DNA of 64,000 nt from Enteractinococcus coprophilus (GTDB lineage: Bacteria > Actinomycetota > Actinomycetes > Actinomycetales > Micrococcaceae). The translations under genes and the position numbers were made by a program. The stretch is taken from the NCBI RefSeq assembly GCF_006716305.1, contig NZ_VFOU01000002.1:620001-684000 (forward strand). Reading direction: 5' to 3'. Positions 41,042 to 50,301 of this stretch are shown one piece after another. Within the stretch, counting starts at the first letter, position 1. The number at the start of each line of letters is the position of its first letter. The notes beneath the pieces are model-generated. The model had not been told where the DNA came from, searched no databases, and saw nothing but the letters and a program-made list of their open reading frames with translations.

Positions 41042-43030
41042 ATGCAACTATTCTCCAAAGTACTTATCGCTAACCGTGGTGAAATCGCCATGCGTATTGC
41101 CAAAACGTTGCATCAGTTGGGAATCCGATCCGTCGCGATCTACTCGGATGCCGACCTAGCGGCAGCCCACGTGAGATTTGCACAAGAGGCCATACGATTG
41201 GGTACTAGTTCTGCCGAATCGTATCTCAACCCTGAAGCAGTCGTGCAAGCAGCGCTCGCCACGGGCGCCGAAGCGATTCATCCTGGCTACGGTTTCCTTT
41301 CCGAAAATGTTGAACTAGCCCGCGAGTGTCGGCGAGCGGGCGTAACGTTTATCGGTCCCAACGAATACGCCCTAGAAATTATGGGCGACAAGATCCGTTC
41401 TAAGAACCACGTCGCCAAGGCTGGCGTGCCAATGATTGAAGGGGTGTCACGAGCGGGTCTCAGTAATGACCAACTCGTTGAAGCCACCAGGGACATGTCC
41501 TTTCCGATGCTGATCAAACCCTCTGCTGGTGGTGGTGGTAAAGGGATGCACGTAGTGGAATCGCACGATCAACTAGCAGGTCAGCTCGAGACCGCTCGTC
41601 GTGTAGCTCAGACCGCTTTCGGTGACGACACGCTGCTCATCGAACAGCTCATTCGTTCACCGCGACACATTGAAGTGCAGATTCTGGCCGATCAACACGG
41701 CAATGTCATTCATCTTGGCGAACGTGAATGTTCACTGCAGCGGCGTCATCAGAAGATCATTGAAGAAGCCCCTTCCGTATTACTTAGCGAGGACACGCGA
41801 GCGCGTATCGGCCAGGCAGCGGTTGAGACCGCAAGGTCCGTCGATTACGTCGGTGCTGGTACCGTCGAATTTTTGGTCTCTGACCAGGAGCCTGACAAGT
41901 TCTACTTCATGGAGATGAACACCCGACTCCAGGTGGAACACCCGATTACCGAAGAAATCACCGGGATCGACCTGGTCGAAGAACAGATTCGGATCGCCGC
42001 GGGGGCACCGCTGACACTGACTCAAGATGCCGTGACGTTTACTGGGCACGCAATCGAAGCTCGTGTCTATGCGGAGAGTCCTGCGGCAGGCTTTCTTCCG
42101 TCCACCGGTACCGTCTTGCACCTTTCTGAACCTACCGGGGTAGGAGTTCGGGTAGATTCTGGGTTGCGCACCGGCTCAGTGATCGGCACGGAATTTGACC
42201 CGATGATTGCAAAGGTCATTGCCACCGGAACCGATCGCCACCAGGCACTGGCGCGCTTGGATCAGGCCCTCGATGAAATGATTATCCTCGGGGTGCACAC
42301 CAACCTGGAGTATCTCCAGCATCTCCTGCGAGATGCTGATGTGGTCTCTGGTGACATCGACACCACCCTGGTCGAATCGCGTTTGCCCGACATGGCCTTT
42401 GACCTCCCGACTGACTGGCATGCTCAGGTCGCTGCGCGATTCCTCCACCAACAGCGCGCCACTGCCTCCGATGCTTGGGCGCTGGATGGGTTTCGACTCC
42501 CTGGGGCCGCTGAGGTGAACTACCGAGTGGACTATCCCGCAGCCGATGCCCCCCTCAGATTCGATGTTGCCCTTGATACCGGTGCTCGTCTCATACCGAC
42601 CGATCGGGATGACGAGTATGTGTACCAAAATGCTGCCAGCGTCGAACTCGTCACGGTCGTAGCGGAGGCGCCGACACGTCAGGGTGCACGGGTATGGGTA
42701 GCTTCAAATACGTTTACCGGTGTCATGGTCGTGTTGGACCATGCAGCACAAGTACTTGACACGTTAGCTTCCATGGAAGCTGAAGAGCGCGGGGTTGACC
42801 CACAAGTGCGTGCTCCCTTACCGGGCACGGTCACAGCGATTCACTTACCAGATGGCAGCGAAGTGTCCGCCGGCGACCCGGTGGTCACCATCGAGGCCAT
42901 GAAGATGGAACACCAACTCCAAGCGCCCCTCGATGGAACGGTGACCATACATGTCACCGATGGCCAACAGGTCTCACTTGACCAGAGCATTCTGACAGTC
43001 GTCGGACATGCCTCTACCGACGACCAGTAA
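41042..43030 (+). CDS. accA1: Biotin-dependent acyl-CoA carboxylase alpha subunit
   Basis: This 662-residue protein combines a biotin carboxylase domain (MQLFSKVLIANRGEIAMRI at the start, ATP-grasp KPSAGGGGKGMHV near residue 160, EMNTRLQVEHPITEE near 300) with a C-terminal biotin-carrier domain where EAMKMEHQL carries the biotinylated Lys. The ATG at 41042 is chosen because the family begins here; an upstream in-frame start at 40985 lies inside the beta-subunit gene. With AccD1 it should carboxylate 3-methylcrotonyl-CoA in leucine breakdown. Confidence 0.92.
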   Translation: MQLFSKVLIANRGEIAMRIAKTLHQLGIRSVAIYSDADLAAAHVRFAQEAIRLGTSSAESYLNPEAVVQAALATGAEAIHPGYGFLSENVELARECRRAGVTFIGPNEYALEIMGDKIRSKNHVAKAGVPMIEGVSRAGLSNDQLVEATRDMSFPMLIKPSAGGGGKGMHVVESHDQLAGQLETARRVAQTAFGDDTLLIEQLIRSPRHIEVQILADQHGNVIHLGERECSLQRRHQKIIEEAPSVLLSEDTRARIGQAAVETARSVDYVGAGTVEFLVSDQEPDKFYFMEMNTRLQVEHPITEEITGIDLVEEQIRIAAGAPLTLTQDAVTFTGHAIEARVYAESPAAGFLPSTGTVLHLSEPTGVGVRVDSGLRTGSVIGTEFDPMIAKVIATGTDRHQALARLDQALDEMIILGVHTNLEYLQHLLRDADVVSGDIDTTLVESRLPDMAFDLPTDWHAQVAARFLHQQRATASDAWALDGFRLPGAAEVNYRVDYPAADAPLRFDVALDTGARLIPTDRDDEYVYQNAASVELVTVVAEAPTRQGARVWVASNTFTGVMVVLDHAAQVLDTLASMEAEERGVDPQVRAPLPGTVTAIHLPDGSEVSAGDPVVTIEAMKMEHQLQAPLDGTVTIHVTDGQQVSLDQSILTVVGHASTDDQ

Positions 43031-43059
43031 ATTTTGCCTCGGCAACGAAAGGTTTGACG

Positions 43060-44199
43060 ATGTCCATTGATCATTATTTAGATGACGAACAACTCGCTTT
43101 AGTCGAAGGGGTTCAAGAATTTGCCCAGCAAGTCATCGCACCCGTGTCAGCTCAACACGACCGAGACAAGACTTTCCCATATGAAGTTATCTCTCAGATG
43201 GGTGAAATGGGATTGTTTGGTCTACCGATCCCGGAAGAATACGGCGGCCAAGGCGGCGACTACTTCACCTTGTGTCTAGCTCTAGAAGAGATTGGCAAAG
43301 TCGATCAGTCTGTGGCAATCACTCTGGAAGCAGGGGTATCGCTTGGCATGATGCCGCTGTTAAAATTCGGAACCGAAGAGCAAAAGCAGCGTTGGTTGCC
43401 AGATTTAGCTGAGGCAAAGCATCTCGCAGCGTTTGGGCTGACCGAACCCGGAGCGGGCTCCGACGCTGGCGGCACCCAAACCCGCGCAACCCTAGACGAT
43501 GGTACCTGGACCATCAACGGTAATAAGGAATTCATTACCAACTCCGGCACTGATATCACCTCGATTGTCACGGTGACCGCAAAAACCGGCGAAAATGAAA
43601 TTTCTACAATTATCGTTCCAACCGAGACATCGGGCTTCACCGCGGAACCGGCTTATGACAAAGTAGGATGGAATGCCTCTGATACTCACCCGTTAACGCT
43701 CGAGGATGTGCAGGTCCCCGAAGAGAACCTGCTGGGTGAACGCGGTCGTGGGTTTGCAAACTTTTTGGATATTCTCGATGAGGGTCGTGTGGCGATCGCA
43801 GCGCTCGCGACTGGAGCTGCTCAAGGCTGTGTCGATGAATCCGTCGCTTACGCGAAGACCCGGAAGACGTTTGGTCGCGCCATCGGTGAAAACCAAGGTA
43901 TTTCATTCAAAATCGCTCGGATGCAAGCTCGCGCTTACGCCGCACGTGCTGCCTATTATGCGGCTGCGAAGAAGTTAATCTCTGGGCAGCCATTCAAGAC
44001 CGAGGCTTCAATCGCTAAGATGGTCGCCTCAGAAGCTGCGATGGATAATGCCCGTGACGCGACGCAAATATTTGGCGGATATGGCTTTATCAACGAAAGT
44101 TTAGTGGCTCGTCATTACCGTGACTCAAAGATTTTGGAGATCGGTGAAGGCACGACAGAGGTCCAGCTCATGCTGATTGCTCGTTCACTGGGGCTGTAG
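43060..44199 (+). CDS. Acyl-CoA dehydrogenase (probable isovaleryl-CoA dehydrogenase)
   Basis: This 379-residue FAD-dependent dehydrogenase shows AFGLTEPGAGSDAGGTQTRA near residue 126, FITNSGTDITSIVT, and RKTFGRAIGENQ, IFGGYGFINES and the C-terminal EIGEGTTEVQ, with the Glu in GEGT a candidate catalytic base. It oxidises an acyl-CoA to the 2-enoyl-CoA, feeding the carboxylase. Position matches fadE19 (Rv2500c). The ATG at 43060 has AAAGG upstream and follows the alpha subunit by 29 nt. Confidence 0.9.
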   Translation: MSIDHYLDDEQLALVEGVQEFAQQVIAPVSAQHDRDKTFPYEVISQMGEMGLFGLPIPEEYGGQGGDYFTLCLALEEIGKVDQSVAITLEAGVSLGMMPLLKFGTEEQKQRWLPDLAEAKHLAAFGLTEPGAGSDAGGTQTRATLDDGTWTINGNKEFITNSGTDITSIVTVTAKTGENEISTIIVPTETSGFTAEPAYDKVGWNASDTHPLTLEDVQVPEENLLGERGRGFANFLDILDEGRVAIAALATGAAQGCVDESVAYAKTRKTFGRAIGENQGISFKIARMQARAYAARAAYYAAAKKLISGQPFKTEASIAKMVASEAAMDNARDATQIFGGYGFINESLVARHYRDSKILEIGEGTTEVQLMLIARSLGL

Positions 44200-44206
44200 G
44201 AGTACC

Positions 44207-44707
44207 ATGACTACCCAACCAAAAATTATCAAGCAGCGCGGCCTCTACTACGACGAGATCGAAATCGGTGCCATTTATCAGCATGCTCCAGGGCGCACAG
44301 TTACCGAAGCGGATAATGTCGTGTTCACGACGCTGACTATGAACACCCAGTCACTTCACCTCGATGCGCACTGGTCATCCCAGCAAGAATTCGGCCAACC
44401 ACTGGTCAATTCGATGTTTACTTTATCCACCATCGTGGGCGCCTCGGTTGCACAACTAACCCAAGGAACCATCGTGGCGAATCTTGGCTTTGAAAGCGTC
44501 AAATTCCCCAAACCTCTCTACCACGGAGATACGCTGTACACCGAGACCGAGATCTTGGATAAGCGGCTATCGTCATCCAGACCAGGCCAAGGCATTGTTA
44601 GGTTCCGCCATGTTGGACGAAATCAGCATGGCGAGGTGGTGGCTGAATGTATTCGATCGACCCTGCTGTGGGAGTCTGAAGAACACCATCGGAAGGCCAC
44701 CGCATGA
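44207..44707 (+). CDS. MaoC-like hot-dog dehydratase
   Basis: This 166-residue R-specific enoyl-CoA hydratase-type protein has the hot-dog fold with the MaoC segment NVVFTTLTMNTQSLHLDAHW containing the catalytic Asp/His-type residues (family-level assignment). It should hydrate the 3-methylglutaconyl- or a related C5-CoA. The ATG at 44207 follows AGGAG by 4 nt; the upstream in-frame start overlaps the dehydrogenase. It ends in an ATGA overlap with the CitE-like lyase. Confidence 0.85.
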   Translation: MTTQPKIIKQRGLYYDEIEIGAIYQHAPGRTVTEADNVVFTTLTMNTQSLHLDAHWSSQQEFGQPLVNSMFTLSTIVGASVAQLTQGTIVANLGFESVKFPKPLYHGDTLYTETEILDKRLSSSRPGQGIVRFRHVGRNQHGEVVAECIRSTLLWESEEHHRKATA

Positions 44708-45549
44708 CCGCCTTTGACCTTGGACCAGCGCTATTGTTTGTGCCTGCCGACCGTCCAGAACGATACTCCAAAGCATATGATCGGTCGGATGCTATCATCA
44801 TTGATTTAGAAGACGCCGTAGCACCCGTAGACCGTCCAGTGGCACGCAAGACGTTGCGCAGGCACCTTACTGAAATGGACTCGTCAACAGCTCAGCGCAC
44901 AATCGTACGCATCAACCCAGTCGATGAACCAGACTTTGGGGACGACGTTAAAGTCGTGGCTGACAGCCCAACCCGTTATGTCATGGTGCCAAAAGTAGAG
45001 CGTGCTGAGGATATTCAACAGGTCGCAAAGGCTCTACCGAACATTGGGCTCATTGCGCTCTGCGAAACTGCTGCAGGTGTACTGTCTTCCATCGAGGTTG
45101 CCAGGCATCCGGCAGTGGTGGCACTGATGTGGGGGTCAGAGGATTTGATGGTGTCAACGGGCGGATCGGCGTCTCGTTTCGGTAATGGGACGTATCGCGA
45201 TGCTCCTCGATTTGCACGAGCTCAGGTGCTATTGGCCGCAGCGGCCGCAGGGAAAGCCAGCATCGATACGATTCATACCGACTTATCCCCCACCGAGCAC
45301 TTCACAGCCGAAGCTGAGGATGCCGTGGCCAGCGGCTTCAACGCAAAAGCTTGTATCCACCCTGCCCAGGTGACAGTCGTGCGTGAAGCGTATCGACCAT
45401 CGAAGGAAGAAGTTGAATATGCTCAAGCACTCCTGGATGAAGTAAAAAACCACGGCGGCGTATTTCAATTTCGCGGATCCATGGTGGACGGGCCACTCAT
45501 CGCCCATGCACGAACTGTCGTGCAACGGGCACAACGACTTACTAGCTAG
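44704..45549 (+). CDS. CitE-like acyl-CoA lyase
   Basis: This 281-residue TIM-barrel protein of the HpcH/HpaI (CitE) family shows PADRPERYSKAYDRSDAIII near residue 12, then DLEDAVAPVDRP, CETAAGVLSSIEVA, WGSEDLMVSTGG and GFNAKACIHPAQ. The Rv2498c homologue is reported to act as a beta-hydroxyacyl-CoA lyase, including (S)-citramalyl-CoA cleavage, in leucine/itaconate catabolism. It closes the operon and ends at a hairpin terminator. Confidence 0.87.
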   Translation: MTAFDLGPALLFVPADRPERYSKAYDRSDAIIIDLEDAVAPVDRPVARKTLRRHLTEMDSSTAQRTIVRINPVDEPDFGDDVKVVADSPTRYVMVPKVERAEDIQQVAKALPNIGLIALCETAAGVLSSIEVARHPAVVALMWGSEDLMVSTGGSASRFGNGTYRDAPRFARAQVLLAAAAAGKASIDTIHTDLSPTEHFTAEAEDAVASGFNAKACIHPAQVTVVREAYRPSKEEVEYAQALLDEVKNHGGVFQFRGSMVDGPLIAHARTVVQRAQRLTS

Positions 45550-45564
45550 GTGCTGACCATAAAG

Positions 45565-45616
45565 AATGAACCGGCGTGGCAATCCTACAGTCAGCAAGGA
45601 CTGCCACCGGTTCATT
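45565..45616. terminator. Bidirectional terminator between CitE-like lyase and mutT
   Basis: AATGAACCGG (45565-45574) pairs with CCGGTTCATT (45607-45616), with an inner TGGCA/TGCCA; TTTTC follows on the plus strand. It lies between convergent genes, abutting the mutT stop. Confidence 0.85.
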
Positions 45617-45617
45617 T

Positions 45618-46067
45618 TCAGGCAGATGCGTTCGTACCGCCCAGCTGGGTCAGAATGGCATCGAGGATGAGACGATCCGCCGGAATCCATTCAAGTTCAT
45701 GAAGATCAGATGCAGTCAGTGCCGCCCACTCGAGGCGATCATGCTCGATCAGTGGTTCGGGTTTACCCAAGCGAACAATTGCGGTGTACACGTGCATATT
45801 CATGCCATTATCGAGTCGCCAACCAGCATCACTGGGGGCGGCGATATGTTCGAGAATTTCAATCTCAACCCCGAGCTCTTCTCGAATCTCTCGCACTAGT
45901 GCACCGGTCGGAGTTTCCTCGGGTTCTACCTTGCCTCCCGGGAACTCCCAATAACCCGCCAATGACTTCGGCGCTTTGCGTCGAGCGGCGAGCATTTGGG
46001 TTGGACGGGTCGCATCGTCAAGGATGGCGGCACCGACGACCACCGGCTTGGTAAAGGTGTGTTGCAT
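45618..46067 (-). CDS. MutT/NUDIX pyrophosphohydrolase
   Basis: This 149-residue enzyme likely hydrolyses 8-oxo-dGTP or related oxidised nucleotides. The NUDIX box is WEFPGGKVEPEETPTGALVR then EIREELGVEIE, near residues 40-65. The ATG at 46067 (MQHTFTKPVVVGAAIL) is used; an alternative upstream start adds 15 residues, and neither has a strong ribosome binding site. It is convergent to the leucine island and appears monocistronic. Confidence 0.85.
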   Translation of the reverse strand: MQHTFTKPVVVGAAILDDATRPTQMLAARRKAPKSLAGYWEFPGGKVEPEETPTGALVREIREELGVEIEILEHIAAPSDAGWRLDNGMNMHVYTAIVRLGKPEPLIEHDRLEWAALTASDLHELEWIPADRLILDAILTQLGGTNASA

Positions 46068-46160
46068 AACTGTCAGCTTAGCCGTTAGCACTACCAAACC
46101 CTTAGCCGACATCCCACGAGACTCAAAGGGTGAGCCGATGGATTGCCACCCGCTTGAACA

Positions 46161-46199
46161 TATTTCAGATTTGAAATACTTTGCGCCGAGCGTTAGACT
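46161..46199 (+). promoter_or_regulatory. Promoter with overlapping palindrome before flavin monooxygenase
   Basis: TTGAAA (46171-46176) and TAGACT (46194-46199) are 17 nt apart. The -35 is embedded in TATTTCAGATTTGAAATA (46161-46178), with perfect 7-bp arms around 4 nt. A dimeric repressor such as the MarR encoded at the end of this operon could bind here. Confidence 0.7.
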
Positions 46200-46245
46200 C
46201 GTACTAATTCAGTTGTGAAAAAGAGTGTACGAGAGGCTAAATAAT

Positions 46246-47409
46246 ATGCAATTCGGTGTATTCACAATCGGGGATATCACCCCAGATCCCCATACCGGCA
46301 AGGCGCCCTCGGAGCATCAACGCATTAAAGATACGATCAAGATTGCACAACATGCTGAACAAGCCGGCTTCGAGGTTTTTGCTACCGGACAACACCACAA
46401 CCCGCCCTTCGTAGCACCTGGCAACCCTCCTGTTTTGCTCGCTTACCTGGCTGCTGCAACCGAAAATCTTATTCTGTCAACTGCAACGACTTTGATCACG
46501 ACAATGGACCCGGTGCGTCTAGCTGAAGATTATGCATACCTGCAACACCTTGCTGGTGGACGCATGGATCTAGCGATGGGTCGCGGTAATACCGGTCCGG
46601 TTTACCCCTGGTTTGGCAAAGATATCCGACAGGGCATTCCGCTGGCGGTAGAGAACTATAACCTACTTTATCGTTTATGGCGTGAGACCGAAGTGAGCTG
46701 GGAAGGCCGCTTCCGTACACCGCTCCAACAGTTCACTGCAACCCCACGGCCGCTGGATGACGTTCCACCCTTTGTCTGGCATGGTTCCATTCGTTCCCCA
46801 GAGATCGCTGAACAAGCCGCTTACTATGGAGACGGGTTCTTCCATAATAATATTTTCTGGAATAAAGAGCATGTTATCCAGATGGTTCAGCTCTACCGAC
46901 AGCGGTATGAGTATTACGGCCACGGTAAAGCTCATCAAGCTTACGTTGCACTCGGTGGTCAAGCATTCATGCGGGAGAAATCGCAGGATGCCTGGAATGA
47001 GTTCCGACCGTATTTCGATAATGCTCCGGTCTATGGACACGGGCCGTCGATGGAAGACTTCACCAAGATGACCCCGCTAACCGTTGGGTCGCCTGAACAA
47101 GTCATTGAGCGGACCCTCGAATTCCGTGACTGGGTAGGAGATTATCAACGTCAGATGTTCTTGGTCGATCACGCAGGACTGCCCACCAAGACCGTGTTGG
47201 AACAGATCGATCTTTTTGGTGAGAAAGTTCTGCCAATGCTGCGTAAAGAATTTGCCAAAGGACGATTGGAGGGTGTCCCAGAAGCACCAACTCACGACTT
47301 CCTGAAGGCACGTCAGGCTGCTGGGAAGGCTCCGGTCGCCGGTGGTGGTGAAGGTTCGCAGGCGTTTCTGGATCGTCAAAAGGCGAATGAAGAGGCACCG
47401 AAAAAGTAA
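46246..47409 (+). CDS. LLM-class flavin-dependent monooxygenase (CE1758-like)
   Basis: This 387-residue luciferase-like TIM-barrel oxidoreductase begins MQFGVFTIGDITPD, carries RMDLAMGRGNTGPVYPWF, and ends with a Pro/Ala-rich extension (APVAGGGEGSQAFLDRQK). The partner reductase is the next gene but one step downstream (47456), which fits a two-component FMN-dependent monooxygenase like C. glutamicum-group CE1758/CE1759 families. The substrate is unknown. The ATG at 46246 is preferred because GAGAGG lies 9 nt upstream. Confidence 0.9.
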   Translation: MQFGVFTIGDITPDPHTGKAPSEHQRIKDTIKIAQHAEQAGFEVFATGQHHNPPFVAPGNPPVLLAYLAAATENLILSTATTLITTMDPVRLAEDYAYLQHLAGGRMDLAMGRGNTGPVYPWFGKDIRQGIPLAVENYNLLYRLWRETEVSWEGRFRTPLQQFTATPRPLDDVPPFVWHGSIRSPEIAEQAAYYGDGFFHNNIFWNKEHVIQMVQLYRQRYEYYGHGKAHQAYVALGGQAFMREKSQDAWNEFRPYFDNAPVYGHGPSMEDFTKMTPLTVGSPEQVIERTLEFRDWVGDYQRQMFLVDHAGLPTKTVLEQIDLFGEKVLPMLRKEFAKGRLEGVPEAPTHDFLKARQAAGKAPVAGGGEGSQAFLDRQKANEEAPKK

Positions 47410-47455
47410 ATCGAGTCACCCAGTATGATGGTTTACCGGGAAGTGTGAAACGACC

Positions 47456-48157
47456 ATGAAGACAGCATTCGAATCGACCGATCCATTTACACCAGATGCA
47501 CGCCACATCGCGATTATCGCAGCGGGGTTAAGTGATCCGAGTTCCACCTCATTATTAGCCAAGCAGCTTGGTCAGACAACTGCGGACGCATTATCAGCGC
47601 GTGGGCACCGTCCAGAGCTACATCACTTCGAACTACGTACCGTAGCAACGGATATTGCCGATTCCATGGTCACGTTTAGTCGGTCCGAACAATTATCTGA
47701 GATGATCAATGAAGTTGAACAAGCCGATGGGATTATTGCTGTTTCACCTGTGTTCAAAGCCTCCTACTCAGGGCTGTTCAAGTCCTTTTGGGACCTCGTC
47801 GATAATGAGGCATTGAAGGACGTACCCGTCCAATTGGGAGCCACAGGTGGCAGCCCGCGTCATTCCCTAGTGATCGACACCGCTATGCGGCCGCTGTTCT
47901 CATATTTACGCATGCGCGTCATGCCTACTGGAGTATATGCCGCAACCGAAGATTGGGGCTCAGTCGATACCACCAAGAACCCGCGCGACCATGAATCCAA
48001 TGCGGCATATTTAGACAGACGTATCGCTCATGCCGGACAAGATTTTGCTGAAGTGGTGGCACGACTTGATCCACGTCCGCGACGTGCACCATTACAGCCT
48101 AAAGAACTAGAGGTGATTCCCTTTGACCAGCTCCTTAACGGACCTGACGCATCATGA
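47456..48157 (+). CDS. NAD(P)H-dependent FMN reductase (CE1759-like)
   Basis: This 233-residue flavodoxin-fold reductase has IAIIAAGLSDPSSTSLLAKQ near residue 18, ADGIIAVSPVFKASYSGLF near 90 and QLGATGGSPRHSL. It should supply reduced FMN to the monooxygenase upstream. It overlaps the MarR gene by 35 nt. The N-terminus has a short extension before the first beta strand. Confidence 0.88.
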   Translation: MKTAFESTDPFTPDARHIAIIAAGLSDPSSTSLLAKQLGQTTADALSARGHRPELHHFELRTVATDIADSMVTFSRSEQLSEMINEVEQADGIIAVSPVFKASYSGLFKSFWDLVDNEALKDVPVQLGATGGSPRHSLVIDTAMRPLFSYLRMRVMPTGVYAATEDWGSVDTTKNPRDHESNAAYLDRRIAHAGQDFAEVVARLDPRPRRAPLQPKELEVIPFDQLLNGPDAS

Positions 48158-48608
48158 GCTCCAGCAGCCGTTGGGGCCGGCGTTTCGAATGTACTTTGAA
48201 ACGACGGCTCGGCTGCTGGACCGCTTAGAAAAACGACTCAAACAACAAGTTGGGCTCACCTTGAGTGAGTACAACATGCTGTTGTTACTATCCGAGGCGC
48301 CCGAAGGTCACATGCGGATGGGACAGTTGGCTGATGCCATTGTCTTTTCTCCGTCACGATTGACCTACCAAGTCAAGGTATTATCTGATCGTGGTCTCGT
48401 GAAACGAGTTAAGTGTGCTGAAGATGGCCGAGCCTGGCAAGCAGAGCTCACAGCCGAGGGCCGCACCATGTTTCGTAAAGCGTCGGTTATTCACGCCAAG
48501 GGTGTGAAAACGCTTTTTACCGACGTGGTTTCGGCAGACGAACTGGCTACAATTTATCGAACCTTCGCCAGGGTTGCCGACAACTTCAACCAGCTGCCAG
48601 AAGAATGA
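48123..48608 (+). CDS. MarR-family transcriptional regulator
   Basis: This 161-residue winged-helix protein has the segment LTLSEYNMLLLLSEAPEGHM then RMGQLADAIVFSPSRLTYQV and KVLSDRGLVKRVKCAEDGR. It starts with TTG inside the FMN reductase gene; GAGGTGAT, a long match to the 16S 3' end, lies 5 nt upstream and decides the start. It probably autoregulates the monooxygenase operon via the palindrome at 46161-46178 (inference). Confidence 0.88.
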   Translation: MTSSLTDLTHHELQQPLGPAFRMYFETTARLLDRLEKRLKQQVGLTLSEYNMLLLLSEAPEGHMRMGQLADAIVFSPSRLTYQVKVLSDRGLVKRVKCAEDGRAWQAELTAEGRTMFRKASVIHAKGVKTLFTDVVSADELATIYRTFARVADNFNQLPEE

Positions 48609-48611
48609 TGC

Positions 48612-49535
48612 TTAGTGCGAGGTGCCTAGCACGATTTCGACCGTGTCGGCACGCTCCGCAAGGATCGCAACATCCGCAATCAATGACTGCAGTGTAGTCA
48701 GCATGAGTTTGCTACCCACAGCATCTAAAGGGTTCTGGGGAGTCGCGACTAACGCGAGTTCTGGACCGGCTCCCCCACCGGCAATCACTCTGCCATCCTC
48801 AGTCTGGGTACCGACACCACGGCCCGGGGCCATCGCCAATTGGCCGAGACCCGGAACTAAGTCGGTCAATTCAGAGAGAGCCTGCGCGATTTCCACATCT
48901 TCGTAGGACGGTGTCCAAGCTTTTTGCTGCGCGAGCGCATAAACCTCTGGACGTCGTACGACATACGTCAGATAGGCACCCGGATCAACGACAATGAGCT
49001 CATTGCCTTCATCAACTGCACTCAAACAAGCTCGTGGCATCCAGACCGCTACCGGTCGCGCGTCTTTATGCCATGCAGTCAGTTTCGGGATGGACGTAAA
49101 AACAGGCAACGCCCCTCGACCGTCTGCGGCCGTCAGTGATACTAGAGCGACATCGGCTTCTTTATCAGATTCCACGGTAAATTCTTTACCATGCTGGTCC
49201 ACCCGAGTTTCCATAGTGGTTTTGGCAACGGTGGGGACCACTGCCGCAAAAACTCTGATGTTCTGAAGAACTCTAAAAACGTCTTTTTCGTCTGCGTTTC
49301 CGTCAACGAGATCTTGGCTTACTTTAGTCCAGGCCTCATCTTCGAGCCCATCATCTGTGTCGAATGCATGTAACGGGTTGGACGAACCTTCAATGCCCGG
49401 ACCGGTTAAATCGCGACCTTTCCAGGTAACTCCGGCAGAGTCAGCAGGACGCCCGAAGGCGTCCAGATTTTGGCGTGCCAGGTTCCGATCGATAGCCGCC
49501 TGAATGTGACCGGGGAGCTGAGGCTTGTCTGTCAT
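48612..49535 (-). CDS. SseB-like domain protein at the his locus
   Basis: This 307-residue protein contains an SseB-like N-terminal-type domain (EDVFRVLQNIRVFAAVVPTV then GRGALPVFTSIPKLTAWHKD and CLSAVDEGNELIVVDPGAYL). In Micrococcales it is regularly the gene after priA. The function is unknown; the enteric SseB role is not transferable. It lies 3 nt from the MarR stop, convergent to it, and 6 nt after priA on its own strand. Confidence 0.82.
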   Translation of the reverse strand: MTDKPQLPGHIQAAIDRNLARQNLDAFGRPADSAGVTWKGRDLTGPGIEGSSNPLHAFDTDDGLEDEAWTKVSQDLVDGNADEKDVFRVLQNIRVFAAVVPTVAKTTMETRVDQHGKEFTVESDKEADVALVSLTAADGRGALPVFTSIPKLTAWHKDARPVAVWMPRACLSAVDEGNELIVVDPGAYLTYVVRRPEVYALAQQKAWTPSYEDVEIAQALSELTDLVPGLGQLAMAPGRGVGTQTEDGRVIAGGGAGPELALVATPQNPLDAVGSKLMLTTLQSLIADVAILAERADTVEIVLGTSH

Positions 49536-49541
49536 AGATAT

Positions 49542-50288
49542 TTAGACGTCTTTCACTGCTGAACCGGATGCGACCTGTAACGCTTGCTGCAATGTGAACT
49601 GGCCAGCATAGAGTGCTTTACCGATGATGGCGCCCTCAATGCCTTGATCAACCATTTGCGTGAGTTCTGCAATGTCATCAAGAACAGAAATTCCACCAGA
49701 GGCAATCACAGGTTTACCGGTCTTTTGAGCTATCTGGCCCAGCAGCTCAGTATTCGGTCCGGTCAGTGTACCGTCTTTAGTAATGTCAGTGACGACATAA
49801 CGCGCACAACCTGCTGCTTCAAGCTGGTCTAGTACGTCCCAGAGGTGCCCGCCTTCTTCAACCCAGCCACGAGTGGCCAGCTTCTCTCCGCGCACGTCCA
49901 AACCGACAGCGATTTTATCGCCGTGTTGGCTGATAACTTTTGCTGTCCATTCTGGATTTTCTAGAGCTGCCGTGCCTAGATTAACTCGGGTGGCGCCCAT
50001 TTCGAAGGCCTCTTCTAAGGAAGCATCATCGCGAAGACCGCCGGATAGTTCGATTTTAATACCCAGTTCGCCGGTGATTCGACGGATGATTTCGCGGTTG
50101 TTCCCATGCCCGAAGGCTGCATCTAGGTCAACCAGGTGCAGCCATTCTGCGCCAGCTTCCTGCCAGCCAAGTGCCGCGTCAAAGGGATCACCGTAATTCG
50201 TTGCAGTGCCATATTCACCTTGCACGAGGCGAACAGCCTGGCCATCTTGCACATCAACGGCTGGTAGTAGTTGTAATGGGGTGGTCAT
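49542..50288 (-). CDS. priA: Phosphoribosyl isomerase A (HisA/TrpF bifunctional)
   Basis: This 248-residue TIM barrel carries [19 protein letters not shown] near residue 6, [30 protein letters not shown], and [18 protein letters not shown], then [12 protein letters not shown]. Actinobacterial PriA isomerises both the histidine intermediate ProFAR and phosphoribosylanthranilate, compensating for missing trpF. Bifunctionality is inferred from lineage. The ATG at 50288 has GGAGAAT 5 nt upstream. Confidence 0.93.
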   Translation of the reverse strand: MTTPLQLLPAVDVQDGQAVRLVQGEYGTATNYGDPFDAALGWQEAGAEWLHLVDLDAAFGHGNNREIIRRITGELGIKIELSGGLRDDASLEEAFEMGATRVNLGTAALENPEWTAKVISQHGDKIAVGLDVRGEKLATRGWVEEGGHLWDVLDQLEAAGCARYVVTDITKDGTLTGPNTELLGQIAQKTGKPVIASGGISVLDDIAELTQMVDQGIEGAIIGKALYAGQFTLQQALQVASGSAVKDV

Positions 50289-50301
50289 AAATTCTCCAAG
50301 T

